Assembly (NCBI RefSeq): GCF_902497995.1
Contig: NZ_CABVII010000026.1
Coordinates: forward strand, 1-64,000
Source: Pseudomonas fluorescens
GTDB taxonomy: Bacteria > Pseudomonadota > Gammaproteobacteria > Pseudomonadales > Pseudomonadaceae
Length of the DNA: 64,000 bases
Direction of reading: 5' to 3'
Shown here: positions 40,981-50,765 of the stretch, one piece after another
Numbering within the stretch: the stretch's first letter is position 1
Layout: every line of letters starts with the position of its first letter
The notes under the pieces: model-generated
The model's database searches: none
Seen by the model: only the letters and a program-made list of their open reading frames with translations
Told to the model about the DNA's origin: nothing
Program-made: the position numbers and the translations under genes

Positions 40981-42903
40981 ATGAGTATCTTTAGCCACTT
41001 CCAACAACGCTTCGAGTCCACACGCCAGGAAGAACTCTCGCTGCAAGAGTATCTTGAGCTGTGCAAACAGGACCGCAGCGCCTACGTTTCCGCAGCCGAG
41101 CGTCTGTTGCTGGCCATCGGTGAACCGGAGCTGCTCGACACCTCGACCAACTCGAGACTGTCGCGAATCTTTTCCAACAAGGTGATCCGCCGCTATCCGG
41201 CCTTTGAAGACTTCCACGGGATGGAAGAATGCATCGACCAGATCGTGTCGTATTTCCGCCATGCCGCCCAGGGCCTGGAAGAAAAGAAACAGATCCTCTA
41301 CCTGCTCGGCCCCGTCGGCGGTGGTAAATCGTCCCTGGCCGAGAAGCTAAAACAGCTGATCGAGAAAGTGCCCTTCTACGCGATCAAGGGCTCGCCGGTA
41401 TTCGAATCGCCCTTGGGTCTGTTCAACGCCACTGAAGATGGCGCGATCCTCGAGGAAGACTTCGGCATTCCGCGGCGCTACCTCAACACCATCATGTCGC
41501 CATGGGCCACCAAGCGCCTGGCCGAATTCGGCGGAGACATCAGCCAGTTCCGCGTGGTGAAACTCTATCCGTCGATCCTGAACCAGATCGCCGTGGCCAA
41601 AACCGAACCGGGCGACGAGAACAACCAGGACATCTCGGCGCTGGTAGGCAAGGTCGATATCCGCAAGCTGGAAGAATTCCCGCAGAACGACGCCGACGCC
41701 TACAGCTACTCTGGCGCACTGTGCCGGGCCAACCAGGGCCTGATGGAATTCGTCGAAATGTTCAAGGCACCGATCAAGGTGCTGCACCCATTGCTGACCG
41801 CCACCCAGGAAGGCAACTACAACAGTACCGAAGGTCTCGGCGCGATTCCGTTCACCGGGATCCTGCTGGCCCACTCCAACGAATCGGAATGGCACACCTT
41901 CCGCAACAACAAGAACAACGAAGCCTTCATCGACCGGATCTACATCGTCAAGGTGCCGTACTGCCTGCGGGTCAGCGACGAAGTGAAGATCTATGACAAG
42001 CTCCTGTTCAACAGCTCGCTGGCCAAGGCTCACTGCGCGCCCGACACCCTGAAGATGCTCGCCCAGTTCACCGTGCTTTCGCGCCTCAAGGAGCCGGAAA
42101 ACTCCAACATCTATTCCAAGATGCGGGTGTACGACGGCGAGAACCTCAAGGACACCGATCCAAAGGCCAAGTCGATTCAGGAATACCGCGACAACGCCGG
42201 CGTCGACGAAGGCATGAACGGCCTGTCGACCCGCTTCGCCTTCAAGATCCTGTCGAAGGTGTTCAACTTCGATCCGCACGAAATTGCCGCCAACCCGGTG
42301 CATTTGCTCTACGTTCTGGAACAACAGATCGAACAGGAACAGTTCCAGGCCGAAACACGCGAACGCTACCTGCGCTTCCTCAAGGAGTACCTGGCACCGC
42401 GCTATATCGAATTCATCGGCAAGGAGATCCAGACGGCCTATCTGGAGTCTTACAGCGAGTACGGCCAGAACATCTTCGATCGTTATGTGCTGTACGCCGA
42501 CTTCTGGATCCAGGACCAGGAATACCGCGACCCGGAAACCGGCGAAATCCTCAACCGCGTCGCGCTGAACGAAGAACTGGAGAAAATCGAAAAACCGGCC
42601 GGCATCAGCAATCCGAAGGATTTCCGCAACGAAATCGTCAACTTCGTGTTGCGCGCCCGGGCCAACAACAATGGCAAGAATCCGACCTGGCTCAGCTACG
42701 AAAAACTGCGGGTGGTCATCGAGAAGAAAATGTTCTCCAATACCGAGGACCTCCTGCCAGTCATCAGCTTCAATGCCAAGGCCAGTAAAGAGGATCAGCA
42801 AAAGCACAACGACTTCGTCACACGGATGGTCGAGCGGGGCTACACCGACAAACAGGTACGACTGCTGTCCGAGTGGTACCTGCGGGTCAGAAAATCACAA
42901 TAA
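40981..42903 (+). CDS. prkA: PrkA family serine protein kinase / AAA protein (YeaG)
   Basis: A 640-residue protein with an N-terminal AAA+ domain (Walker A LGPVGGGKSSL near residue 107) and a C-terminal kinase-like domain, homologous to Bacillus PrkA and E. coli YeaG. YeaG acts in adaptation to sustained nitrogen starvation. The ATG at 40981 begins MSIFSHFQQRFESTRQEELSL, the conserved start, with GAGG upstream; longer frames are not supported. yeaH and spoVR follow, the fixed three-gene cluster found across proteobacteria. Confidence 0.93.
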   Translation: MSIFSHFQQRFESTRQEELSLQEYLELCKQDRSAYVSAAERLLLAIGEPELLDTSTNSRLSRIFSNKVIRRYPAFEDFHGMEECIDQIVSYFRHAAQGLEEKKQILYLLGPVGGGKSSLAEKLKQLIEKVPFYAIKGSPVFESPLGLFNATEDGAILEEDFGIPRRYLNTIMSPWATKRLAEFGGDISQFRVVKLYPSILNQIAVAKTEPGDENNQDISALVGKVDIRKLEEFPQNDADAYSYSGALCRANQGLMEFVEMFKAPIKVLHPLLTATQEGNYNSTEGLGAIPFTGILLAHSNESEWHTFRNNKNNEAFIDRIYIVKVPYCLRVSDEVKIYDKLLFNSSLAKAHCAPDTLKMLAQFTVLSRLKEPENSNIYSKMRVYDGENLKDTDPKAKSIQEYRDNAGVDEGMNGLSTRFAFKILSKVFNFDPHEIAANPVHLLYVLEQQIEQEQFQAETRERYLRFLKEYLAPRYIEFIGKEIQTAYLESYSEYGQNIFDRYVLYADFWIQDQEYRDPETGEILNRVALNEELEKIEKPAGISNPKDFRNEIVNFVLRARANNNGKNPTWLSYEKLRVVIEKKMFSNTEDLLPVISFNAKASKEDQQKHNDFVTRMVERGYTDKQVRLLSEWYLRVRKSQ

Positions 42904-43104
42904 CCCGCTGCCGGTTAGACCGGTTGTCGTCAGCCAGAGGTCTGTGTACACGTTTTCTGTTACACAGGCTTCTGGAAGGTGTTCGAAAGACGGTCGCGAG
43001 GTTCAGGCAGCATCCAAAGCGCTTGGGGGAGCGTGAACATCCCTTGGCACGGTCGATGCTGCATAACCGCTCGCCCCTTTCAGGACAGCTTCTAAGGAGC
43101 AGTC

Positions 43105-44376
43105 ATGAGCTATGTGATCGACCGACGTCTCAATGGCAAGAACAAGAGCACGGTGAACCGCCAGCGGTTTCTGCGGCGTTACCGTGATCACATCAAAAAG
43201 GCTGTCGAAGAGGCGGTCAGCCGGCGCTCCATTACCGATATGGAACACGGCGAACAAATCAGCATCCCCGGCCGCGATATCGACGAGCCGGTGCTTCACC
43301 ATGGTCGCGGCGGCAAGCAGACCGTCGTGCATCCGGGCAACAAGGAATTCACCAGCGGCGAGCATATTGCCCGCCCACCGGGAGGTGGCGGCGGCAGAGG
43401 CCCCGGCAAGGCCGGTAACTCGGGCGAAGGGATGGACGAGTTCGTCTTCCAGATCACCCAGGAGGAATTCCTCGAATTCATGTTCGAGGACCTCGAACTG
43501 CCGAACCTGGTCAAACGCAACCTGACCGGCACCGATACCTTCAAGACGGTTCGTGCCGGTATCAGTAACGAAGGCAATCCGTCGCGGATCAACATTATCC
43601 GCACATTGCGCTCGGCCCATGCCCGGCGAATCGCCCTGTCCGGCAGCAGCCGGGCAAAACTGCGCGAAGCCAAAGAGGAGCTTCTGCGACTCAAGCAGGA
43701 TGAGCCGGACAACTTCGGCGATATTCAGGAAATAGAAGCAGAAATCGAAAAACTCAGTGCGCGCATTCATCGCATCCCGTTCCTCGACACCTTCGACCTC
43801 AAGTACAACCTGCTCATCAAGCAACCCAACCCCAGCTCAAAGGCAGTGATGTTCTGCCTGATGGACGTGTCCGGCTCAATGACTCAGGCGACCAAGGATA
43901 TCGCCAAGCGATTCTTTATCCTGCTGTACCTGTTCCTCAAGCGTAACTACGACAAGATTGACGTCGTGTTCATCCGCCACCACACCAGTGCCAGGGAAGT
44001 GGATGAAGAGGAGTTTTTCTACTCCCGCGAAACCGGTGGCACCATCGTTTCCAGCGCCTTGAAACTGATGCAGGAGATCATGGCCGAACGCTATCCGAGC
44101 AACGAGTGGAACATCTACGCCGCACAGGCCTCCGATGGCGACAACTGGAACGACGACTCACCGATCTGCCGCGATATCCTGATCAACCAGATCATGCCGT
44201 TCGTGCAGTACTACACTTACGTTGAGATCACCCCACGCGAACACCAGGCCCTGTGGTTCGAATACGAACGCATCGCTGAAGCCTTCTCTGACACGTTTGC
44301 CCAGCAACAACTGGTCTCGGCCGGGGATATCTATCCGGTCTTCCGTGAACTCTTCCAGCGCAGGTTAGTGACATGA
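43105..44376 (+). CDS. yeaH: YeaH/UPF0229 (DUF444) protein
   Basis: A 423-residue protein of the DUF444 family, partner of PrkA. The C-terminal half is a von Willebrand A-like domain with the MIDAS motif MDVSGSMTQATKD near residue 253. A glycine-rich stretch (PPGGGGGRGPGKAG) lies near 92-105. AAGGAG precedes the ATG. It overlaps spoVR in ATGA, 200 bases downstream of prkA. Biochemical function is unknown. Confidence 0.9.
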   Translation: MSYVIDRRLNGKNKSTVNRQRFLRRYRDHIKKAVEEAVSRRSITDMEHGEQISIPGRDIDEPVLHHGRGGKQTVVHPGNKEFTSGEHIARPPGGGGGRGPGKAGNSGEGMDEFVFQITQEEFLEFMFEDLELPNLVKRNLTGTDTFKTVRAGISNEGNPSRINIIRTLRSAHARRIALSGSSRAKLREAKEELLRLKQDEPDNFGDIQEIEAEIEKLSARIHRIPFLDTFDLKYNLLIKQPNPSSKAVMFCLMDVSGSMTQATKDIAKRFFILLYLFLKRNYDKIDVVFIRHHTSAREVDEEEFFYSRETGGTIVSSALKLMQEIMAERYPSNEWNIYAAQASDGDNWNDDSPICRDILINQIMPFVQYYTYVEITPREHQALWFEYERIAEAFSDTFAQQQLVSAGDIYPVFRELFQRRLVT

Positions 44377-45935
44377 CCGCCAAAGAGCAGAAGCGCCAAC
44401 CCATTTCCACCGGCTCGGAATGGACGTTCGAGCTGATCCAGGCCTATGACAAGGAAATCAGTCGCCTGGCGGCTCGTTATGCCCTGGATACGTATCCCAA
44501 CCAGATCGAAGTGATCACCGCCGAGCAGATGATGGACGCCTACGCCTCCGTCGGCATGCCGCTGGGCTATCACCATTGGTCCTACGGCAAACACTTCCTC
44601 AGCACCGAGAAATCCTACAGTCGCGGCCAGATGGGGCTGGCCTACGAGATCGTGATCAACTCGGACCCGTGCATCGCCTATCTGATGGAAGAAAACACCA
44701 TTTGCATGCAGGCACTGGTCGTCGCTCATGCCTGCTATGGGCATAACAGCTTCTTCAAGGGCAATTACCTGTTTCGCACCTGGACCGACGCCAGCTCGAT
44801 CATCGATTACCTGGTGTTTGCCAAGCAGTACATCATGCAGTGCGAAGAACGCCACGGCATCGACGCGGTAGAAGACCTGCTCGATTCCTGCCATGCGCTG
44901 ATGAACTACGGCGTTGACCGCTACAAACGCCCCTATCCGATTTCGGCCGAGGAAGAACGTCGCCGACAAAAGGATCGGGAAGAACATCTGCAGAAACAGA
45001 TCAATGACCTGTGGCGCACCATTCCTAAAGGCGCGGACAAGTACAGCGACAAGGACAATGCACGCTTCCCCGCCGAACCTCAGGAAAATATCCTCTACTT
45101 CATCGAAAAACACGCACCATTGCTCGAGCCATGGCAACGGGAAATCGTGCGGATCGTGCGCAAGATCGCGCAGTATTTTTACCCGCAACGCCAGACTCAA
45201 GTGATGAACGAGGGGTGGGCCACCTTCTGGCATTACACCTTGATGAACGACCTGTATGACGAAGGCCTGGTGACCGACGGTTTCATGATGGAGTTTCTGA
45301 CGTCCCACACCAGTGTGGTCTACCAGCCCGGTTTCGACAGCCCCTACTACAACGGCATCAACCCCTACACCCTGGGTTTTGCCATGTACCGCGACATTCG
45401 GCGCATGTGTGAAAACCCGACCGAAGAGGACTATCGCTGGTTCCCTGAGATTGCCGGCACTGACTGGCTGTCGAGCATCAAGTTCGCCATGAGCAGCTTC
45501 AAGGATGAGAGTTTCATCCTGCAGTACCTGTCACCCAAGGTGATCCGCGACCTGAAGTTGTTCAGCATTCTCGATGACGATCAGAAAGAAGACCTGCTGG
45601 TCCCGGCGATTCACGACGAAGGGGGTTACCGCATCATCCGGGAAACCCTGGCGGCCCAGTACAACCTGGGCAATCGCGAACCCAACGTGCAGATCTACAG
45701 CATCGACCGGCGAGGCGACCGCTCCCTGACCTTGCGCCATCAGCAACACGACCGAAAACCGCTGGGTGAGTCCACAGAGGAAGTACTCAAGCACCTGCAT
45801 CGCCTCTGGGGCTTCGACATTCACCTGGAAACCTTGCAAGGCGACCAAGTGATGAAAACCCATCATGTTCCGCCCAGAGGCGAGCACAGCGAGGGAGATT
45901 ACGGCCGACTGGATCTGGCAGTCATCCATCTTTGA
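44373..45935 (+). CDS. SpoVR family protein (YcgB)
   Basis: A 520-residue SpoVR-like protein; in Bacillus SpoVR affects spore cortex formation, while in proteobacteria it accompanies PrkA and YeaH under stress. Conserved elements include NQIEVITAEQMMDAYASVGMP, AHACYGHNSFFKGNY and NEGWATFWHYTLMNDLYDEG, rich in His and Glu, a metalloprotein-like pattern. The start overlaps yeaH. No enzymatic activity is established. Confidence 0.9.
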   Translation: MTAKEQKRQPISTGSEWTFELIQAYDKEISRLAARYALDTYPNQIEVITAEQMMDAYASVGMPLGYHHWSYGKHFLSTEKSYSRGQMGLAYEIVINSDPCIAYLMEENTICMQALVVAHACYGHNSFFKGNYLFRTWTDASSIIDYLVFAKQYIMQCEERHGIDAVEDLLDSCHALMNYGVDRYKRPYPISAEEERRRQKDREEHLQKQINDLWRTIPKGADKYSDKDNARFPAEPQENILYFIEKHAPLLEPWQREIVRIVRKIAQYFYPQRQTQVMNEGWATFWHYTLMNDLYDEGLVTDGFMMEFLTSHTSVVYQPGFDSPYYNGINPYTLGFAMYRDIRRMCENPTEEDYRWFPEIAGTDWLSSIKFAMSSFKDESFILQYLSPKVIRDLKLFSILDDDQKEDLLVPAIHDEGGYRIIRETLAAQYNLGNREPNVQIYSIDRRGDRSLTLRHQQHDRKPLGESTEEVLKHLHRLWGFDIHLETLQGDQVMKTHHVPPRGEHSEGDYGRLDLAVIHL

Positions 45936-45998
45936 TCCTGTTTCTGCCTCCGCAAGTTCGACGCAAAGGTTATTCTGTCGAGCTAACGGAGGTTTTTT

Positions 45999-47228
45999 AT
46001 GCAGATTTATAAAGTCGGTGGCGCCGTTCGCGATCGCCTACTGGGCAAACCTGTCACCGATATCGATTGGGTCGTGGTAGGCGCCACGACCGAAGAAATG
46101 CTCGCCAAGGGCTTTCGCCCGGTGGGCGCGGACTTCCCGGTGTTTCTTCACCCCAAAAGCGGCGAGGAATACGCCCTCGCCCGGACCGAGCGAAAAAGCG
46201 GGCGCGGTTACGGCGGCTTCACCTTTCACGCCAGCCCCGAAGTCACCCTCGAAGAAGACTTGATCCGTCGCGATTTGACGATCAATGCCATGGCTGAAGA
46301 CGATCAACGGCATTTGACCGATCCCTACCAGGGTCAAAAAGATCTTGAGGCGCGTATCTTACGTCACGTTTCCCCCGCGTTCGCCGAAGATCCCCTAAGA
46401 GTTCTGCGTGTTGCACGTTTTGCGGCGCGTTACGCCGAATTGGGTTTTACCGTTGCGCCCGAAACACTGGAACTGATGCACCAACTCAGTGAGTCGGGCG
46501 AACTGCAAGCCTTGACCGCGGAGCGGAGCTGGAAGGAAATTTCTCGCGCACTGCTGGAAGATCAGCCACAGGTATTCATTGAAGTGCTGCGCGAGTGCGG
46601 CGCGCTTAAGGTGCTGATGCCGGAAATCGACGCACTGTTCGGCGTTCCGCAACCAGAAGCCCATCACCCTGAAATCGATACTGGCGTGCATACCTTGAGC
46701 GTGCTGGAGCAAGCAGCGCTGCACAAACAACCGCTGACCGTGCGCTGGGCCTGCCTGCTGCATGATCTGGGCAAGGGACTGACGCCCGAGGAGGACTGGC
46801 CTCGGCACATCGCCCATGAGCACAAGGGCCTGAAGCTGATCAAGGCGGTCAACGAACGCTTCAAGGCGCCGAGGGACTGCCAGGAACTGGCGTTGCTGGT
46901 GGGCGAATATCATACCCATGGCCATCGCGCCCTGGAGTTGAAGGCATCGACGTTGCTGGAGTTGCTGCAGAGTTTCGACATTTACCGTCGACCGCAGCGG
47001 TTCGAGGAATTTATCGCAGCGTGCGAAATGGACGCGCGTGGCCGCAAGGGGCTGGAGCAGAGAAGTTATCCACAGGCGGATTATTTGCGCGGGGCGGCCA
47101 CCGCGGCACGCAGCGTTGCTGTGCAGCCTTTGCTGGAGAAGGGTTTCAAGGGACCGGAGCTGGGCGAGGCAATCAAGCGTGAACGCCTCAAGGCACTGAA
47201 GGCTTACAAGGAGGCGGCGTCCGCCTGA
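45999..47228 (+). CDS. cca: CCA tRNA nucleotidyltransferase, multifunctional
   Basis: Cca adds or repairs the 3' CCA of tRNAs without a template. The 409-residue protein has the nucleotidyltransferase motif KVGGAVRDRLLG at residues 4-15, the catalytic carboxylates in DIDWVVVG near 21-28, the RRDLTINAMA motif near 90, and an HD domain (HDLGKGLTPEEDWPRHIAHEHKG, near 255) that marks the E. coli-type enzyme with phosphatase and phosphodiesterase activity. AACGGAGG gives a strong ribosome binding site. Confidence 0.95.
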   Translation: MQIYKVGGAVRDRLLGKPVTDIDWVVVGATTEEMLAKGFRPVGADFPVFLHPKSGEEYALARTERKSGRGYGGFTFHASPEVTLEEDLIRRDLTINAMAEDDQRHLTDPYQGQKDLEARILRHVSPAFAEDPLRVLRVARFAARYAELGFTVAPETLELMHQLSESGELQALTAERSWKEISRALLEDQPQVFIEVLRECGALKVLMPEIDALFGVPQPEAHHPEIDTGVHTLSVLEQAALHKQPLTVRWACLLHDLGKGLTPEEDWPRHIAHEHKGLKLIKAVNERFKAPRDCQELALLVGEYHTHGHRALELKASTLLELLQSFDIYRRPQRFEEFIAACEMDARGRKGLEQRSYPQADYLRGAATAARSVAVQPLLEKGFKGPELGEAIKRERLKALKAYKEAASA

Positions 47229-47233
47229 AAAGC

Positions 47234-47303
47234 TTCGCGGGCAAGCCTCGCTCCTACAGGTTGTTCACCGTACCTGTGGGAGCGGGCTTGCCCGCGAAGG
47301 CGT
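47234..47303 (+). repeat. REP-type inverted pair
   Basis: Arms TTCGCGGGCAAGCCTCGCTCCTACAGG and CCTGTGGGAGCGGGCTTGCCCGCGAA, inverted with a short spacer, between the convergent cca and folK genes. The left arm has the CTCGCTCCTACA subtype and the right arm the GGGAGCGGGC subtype, so the pair is mixed. Confidence 0.85.
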
Positions 47304-47311
47304 CATCCGCC

Positions 47312-47830
47312 TCACAACAAATTCGAAGGCGTCAGCTGCTCCCCACGCCACTCAAACGCCACCGGCGCCAACACCTGATCAATCCGCGCTTCACTCCACA
47401 ACGTCGCAAAGCTCTTGCCGACACCTGGATGCACACGATCGGGCGCAATCAGCGACAAAGGCCACAACACAAAGGCATTTTTCAGAATCTCCACCCGCGG
47501 CAGAATCAAACCATCGAAGTTGCCCACCAGATCGCCGAACAGCAGCACGTCGATATCCAGCGGCAAACCCTTGCGGTCCGGCGCGTAACGCCCGTTGTCC
47601 GCCTCAATGAATTTCAATCGACGGTCCAGCTCCACCAGCGGTAGATCGGTGTAAGCCGAGATCACGAAATTGAAAAACGGCCCGCTTTTGATCCCCACTG
47701 GCTGGCTTTCGAATACCGCCGAGCAGCGTATATCCACCAGGAAACCTGCCAAGGCTTCCAGCCCAGCCTGCAAATGGGACTCGCGCTCGATATTGCTGCC
47801 GAGCCCGAGATACACCTGAGTCAGCGACAT
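47312..47830 (-). CDS. folK: Hydroxymethyldihydropterin pyrophosphokinase
   Basis: FolK activates 6-hydroxymethyl-7,8-dihydropterin with ATP in folate synthesis. The 172-residue protein shows YLGLGSNIERESHL at residues 7-20, RFxE-like DRRLKFIEADNGR near 90 and PLDIDVLLFGD near 107, the two metal-binding aspartates. It overlaps the folB stop by 10 bases, pairing two successive steps of the pathway. Confidence 0.94.
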   Translation of the reverse strand: MSLTQVYLGLGSNIERESHLQAGLEALAGFLVDIRCSAVFESQPVGIKSGPFFNFVISAYTDLPLVELDRRLKFIEADNGRYAPDRKGLPLDIDVLLFGDLVGNFDGLILPRVEILKNAFVLWPLSLIAPDRVHPGVGKSFATLWSEARIDQVLAPVAFEWRGEQLTPSNLL

Positions 47831-48177
47831 CCGCGCTCGATCTCCACGCCCACACCACCCGTGGCAGCCGGGATTGCACCTGGCTTGGTCAGCTTGAGGC
47901 GCATCCAGGTGATGTTGAACTCACCCATCAGGACCTCAACCAGGCGCTCGGCAAACGTCTCGACCAGCTGGTACTGCGCCTGCTCGGCAAACGCCTGGAT
48001 GCGCGATGAAACGCTCGCGTAATCGAGCGCCAGGGTCAGGTCGTCACCGGCAGCGGCCGGGCGGTTATCCCAGGCGAAACTCAGATCAAGACGCAAGCAC
48101 TGTCGGATGCCTCGCTCCCAGTCGTAGGCACCAATCACGGTGTCGACTTCCAGGCCCTCGATAAACACTCTGTCCAA
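47821..48177 (-). CDS. folB: Dihydroneopterin aldolase
   Basis: FolB cleaves dihydroneopterin to the FolK substrate. The 118-residue protein reads LDRVFIEGLEVDTVIGAYDWERG, the conserved start with catalytic Glu and Tyr regions, and ends in LTKPGAIPAATGGVGVEIER. A TTG at 48177 is chosen as start: GGAG lies about 10 bases upstream and the product length fits the family. An earlier TTG/ATG-type start 8 codons upstream would overlap that site. It is divergent from plsY. Confidence 0.9.
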   Translation of the reverse strand: MDRVFIEGLEVDTVIGAYDWERGIRQCLRLDLSFAWDNRPAAAGDDLTLALDYASVSSRIQAFAEQAQYQLVETFAERLVEVLMGEFNITWMRLKLTKPGAIPAATGGVGVEIERGCR

Positions 48178-48251
48178 GCACTTTTCTCCGCTACACGACA
48201 AGGGCGCGATGCGCCGTTAGAATCAGGGCGTCCTCGCCCGGAATAGTTAGC

Positions 48252-48821
48252 ATGTTTTGGTTACTGGCGACCCTCGCCTACCTGCTCGGCTCTCTGTCCT
48301 TTGCCATTTTGCTCAGCCGCCTGACCGGTCACCCCGATCCGCGAATGAGTGGCTCGGGCAATGCCGGCGCCACCAACATGCTGCGCCTGGCCGGCAAAAA
48401 GCTCGCCACCCTGACCTTGCTCGGCGACCTCTGCAAGGGTCTGCTGCCAGTGTTGATCGCAGGTGCTGCGGGTCTTTCGCTGCAAGATCAGGCCTGGATC
48501 GGCATCTGCGCCGTCATCGGCCACCTGTTCCCGTTGTACTTCCGCTTTCGCGGCGGCAAGGGTGTCGCCACCGCTGCCGGAATGTTACTGGGTCTCTATC
48601 CGCCTGCGGCACTGCTGGCGGTCTGCGCCTGGCTGCTGACGTTCTACCTGACCCGCACCAGCTCGCTCGCCGCATTGATCGCCACGCCGCTGACCCTGCC
48701 ATTGCTGGCCTGGCAAGAGCCGGCAGCACTGCTGCCCATGAGCGCGCTCACAGGGCTGATCGTCTGGCGTCATCGCGGCAATCTACGCGACCTGTTTGCC
48801 GGGCGCGAACGGCATTTTTAA
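48252..48821 (+). CDS. plsY: Glycerol-3-phosphate acyltransferase PlsY
   Basis: PlsY moves the acyl group of acyl phosphate to glycerol-3-phosphate in the inner membrane. The 189-residue protein has about five membrane segments and the three family motifs: SGSGNAGATNMLR near residue 35, FRFRGGKGVATAAG near 99-112 and the final GLIVWRHRGNLRDLFAG. It converges on tsaD with a 22-base gap. Confidence 0.94.
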   Translation: MFWLLATLAYLLGSLSFAILLSRLTGHPDPRMSGSGNAGATNMLRLAGKKLATLTLLGDLCKGLLPVLIAGAAGLSLQDQAWIGICAVIGHLFPLYFRFRGGKGVATAAGMLLGLYPPAALLAVCAWLLTFYLTRTSSLAALIATPLTLPLLAWQEPAALLPMSALTGLIVWRHRGNLRDLFAGRERHF

Positions 48822-48843
48822 TACCGCACGCGAACACCGCTCA

Positions 48844-49869
48844 TCACAGCGCCGACAATTGCTCCATCGGCCAGCGCGCCTGAACGCTGATCGCCAGGCT
48901 TTCATGCTGGCCAGCTTGCAAGCGCTGGCAACCGGCGAACGCAATCATCGCGCCATTATCCGTACAGAACTCCGGACGGGCATAAAACACATCGCCGCGC
49001 ATGTCCCCGAGCATTTTCTCCAGGGAAGAGCGCAATGCCTTGTTGGCGCTGACGCCCCCAGCGATCACCAGACGCTTCATACCCGCCTGCTTCAGGGCAC
49101 GCTTGCACTTGATGGTCAAAGTCTCCACCACGGCCTGCTGGAACGCCAGCGAGATGTCGCAACGGGCTTGCTCACTGTCGTCCCCGGCGCTGACGCATTG
49201 CTGCCAGGTATTCAGGGCGAAGGTTTTCAAGCCGCTGAAGCTGAACGCCAGGCCGGGACGGTCACACATCGGACGCGGAAAAGTGAATCGCCCTGCAACC
49301 CCTTGCTCCGCCAGACGCGCGATTTCCGGGCCGCCCGGATAATTGAGACCCATCATCTTCGCGGTCTTGTCGAACGCCTCACCGGCAGCGTCGTCAAGGG
49401 TCTCGCCCAAGAGCGTGTATTGACCGATACCATCGACCTGAACGAGCTGCGTATGACCACCCGACACCAACAAAGCGACGAACGGAAATTGCGGTGGTTG
49501 CTTCTCCAGCATGGGCGCCAGCAAATGGCCTTCCATGTGGTGCACCCCGAGAGCTGGAATGCCCCAGGCAAAGGCCAGCGCCTGAGCACAGGAAGCGCCC
49601 ACCAACAGCGCCCCCACCAAGCCGGGACCCGCGGTATAGGCGATCGCATCGATCTCGGTCGGCACGCAGTCGGCTTCAGCCAACACCTGACGAATCAAGG
49701 GCAGCATACGTTTGACGTGGTCACGCGAAGCCAGCTCCGGCACCACTCCGCCATAGGCACGGTGCAGGTCGATCTGGCTGAACAGCGCGTCGGCCAGCAG
49801 GCCACGTTCACTGTCGTAAAGTGCGACACCGGTTTCGTCGCAGGAGGTTTCTAATCCCAGTACTAGCAT
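48844..49869 (-). CDS. tsaD: tRNA N6-threonylcarbamoyladenosine transferase TsaD
   Basis: TsaD makes t6A37 in tRNAs that read ANN codons, with TsaB, TsaC and TsaE. The 341-residue ASKHA protein opens MLVLGLETSCDETGVALYD. The metal-binding HHMEGHLLAP lies near residue 109, and GGVSANKALR near 268. It is divergent from rpsU. tsaD-rpsU-dnaG-rpoD is a classical gammaproteobacterial neighbourhood. Confidence 0.96.
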   Translation of the reverse strand: MLVLGLETSCDETGVALYDSERGLLADALFSQIDLHRAYGGVVPELASRDHVKRMLPLIRQVLAEADCVPTEIDAIAYTAGPGLVGALLVGASCAQALAFAWGIPALGVHHMEGHLLAPMLEKQPPQFPFVALLVSGGHTQLVQVDGIGQYTLLGETLDDAAGEAFDKTAKMMGLNYPGGPEIARLAEQGVAGRFTFPRPMCDRPGLAFSFSGLKTFALNTWQQCVSAGDDSEQARCDISLAFQQAVVETLTIKCKRALKQAGMKRLVIAGGVSANKALRSSLEKMLGDMRGDVFYARPEFCTDNGAMIAFAGCQRLQAGQHESLAISVQARWPMEQLSAL

Positions 49870-49956
49870 GGGTTTGCGCCTTGTTTAGGCTGAATTCGAA
49901 GGCGCGCATAATAGTCGCCACGTGATGTCCCGACTAGCGGTTTTCGATCAGAGGCT

Positions 49957-49985
49957 TTGCATTCCGAGCGATGAGGGGTTAACAT
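49957..49985 (+). promoter_or_regulatory. Candidate promoter of rpsU
   Basis: TTGCAT (49957-49962), a 17-base spacer and TAACAT (49980-49985) form a plausible sigma70 promoter 84 bases upstream of rpsU. Confidence 0.45.
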
Positions 49986-50068
49986 CCGCAACCCTTAAAA
50001 ACCGACGTCTTCAAGTGCTCTTTTGCCACGAGGATGTTGACCCCGGTAATGAATGAAGGTAGCTCTGG

Positions 50069-50284
50069 ATGCCAGCCGTCAAAGTAAAAGAGAACGAACC
50101 CTTCGACGTAGCTCTGCGTCGTTTCAAGCGCTCCTGCGAAAAAGCCGGTGTACTGGCTGAAGTTCGTAGCCGCGAATTCTACGAGAAGCCGACTTCTGAG
50201 CGTAAGCGCAAAGCAGCAGCCGCTGTCAAGCGTCACGCCAAGAAAGTTCAGCGCGAACAGCGCCGCGCCGTTCGTCTGTACTAA
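50069..50284 (+). CDS. rpsU: 30S ribosomal protein S21
   Basis: S21 is a small basic protein of the 30S subunit involved in initiation. The 71-residue product starts [21 protein letters not shown] and is lysine/arginine-rich to the end. It is the first gene of the macromolecular synthesis cluster, linking ribosome, primase and sigma factor output. Confidence 0.97.
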
Positions 50285-50765
50285 TACACAGACGTTCATA
50301 GCAAGCTTCTGCCAAGCCCGGCCCTCAGCCGGGCTAATGGCATTTGCGGAATACGCTTGATGCTTCACCGTCAAAGCCGCAGACGCGACCGAGACAAACC
50401 TGCTTCACACGTCAGACCTGGCTCTTGCCAGCGGTGCACGTCTTTTCTGACGAGCCTTCCAAGGCTACTGACGAGCACACCCACTGATTCCTCTCACGAC
50501 GATCAGCCCAAGGCACCTCCTTGCGTGCCCGCTTATGAGCGATCCGAGACCATCATTGTGGTCGCAGCGGATTCAGCGCAACACTTTCAAATAGTCGAAT
50601 ACTGATTGGCACTAACGTCAGTGGATTTTCGGCAGATACACTTCCCGATAGCGATAACGCAGACGACACCGGTCGAGCCGCACATTTTGCGCGCCTCAAA
50701 CAACGACCCGCGCTCGGCCGCCCTTCGTTATGGGTCCAAATTTCAGCGCAGATGACGAGAACGCC
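50285..50765 (+). promoter_or_regulatory. rpsU-dnaG intergenic region with hairpin
   Basis: These 481 bases hold no convincing gene. An 8-bp hairpin, AGCCCGGC (50315-50322) with GCCGGGCT (50328-50335), stands 30 bases after rpsU but lacks a T-run, so it would be only a partial terminator. That fits the known design of this operon in E. coli, where an intergenic terminator lowers dnaG expression relative to rpsU. Nothing else is recognised. Confidence 0.5.
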
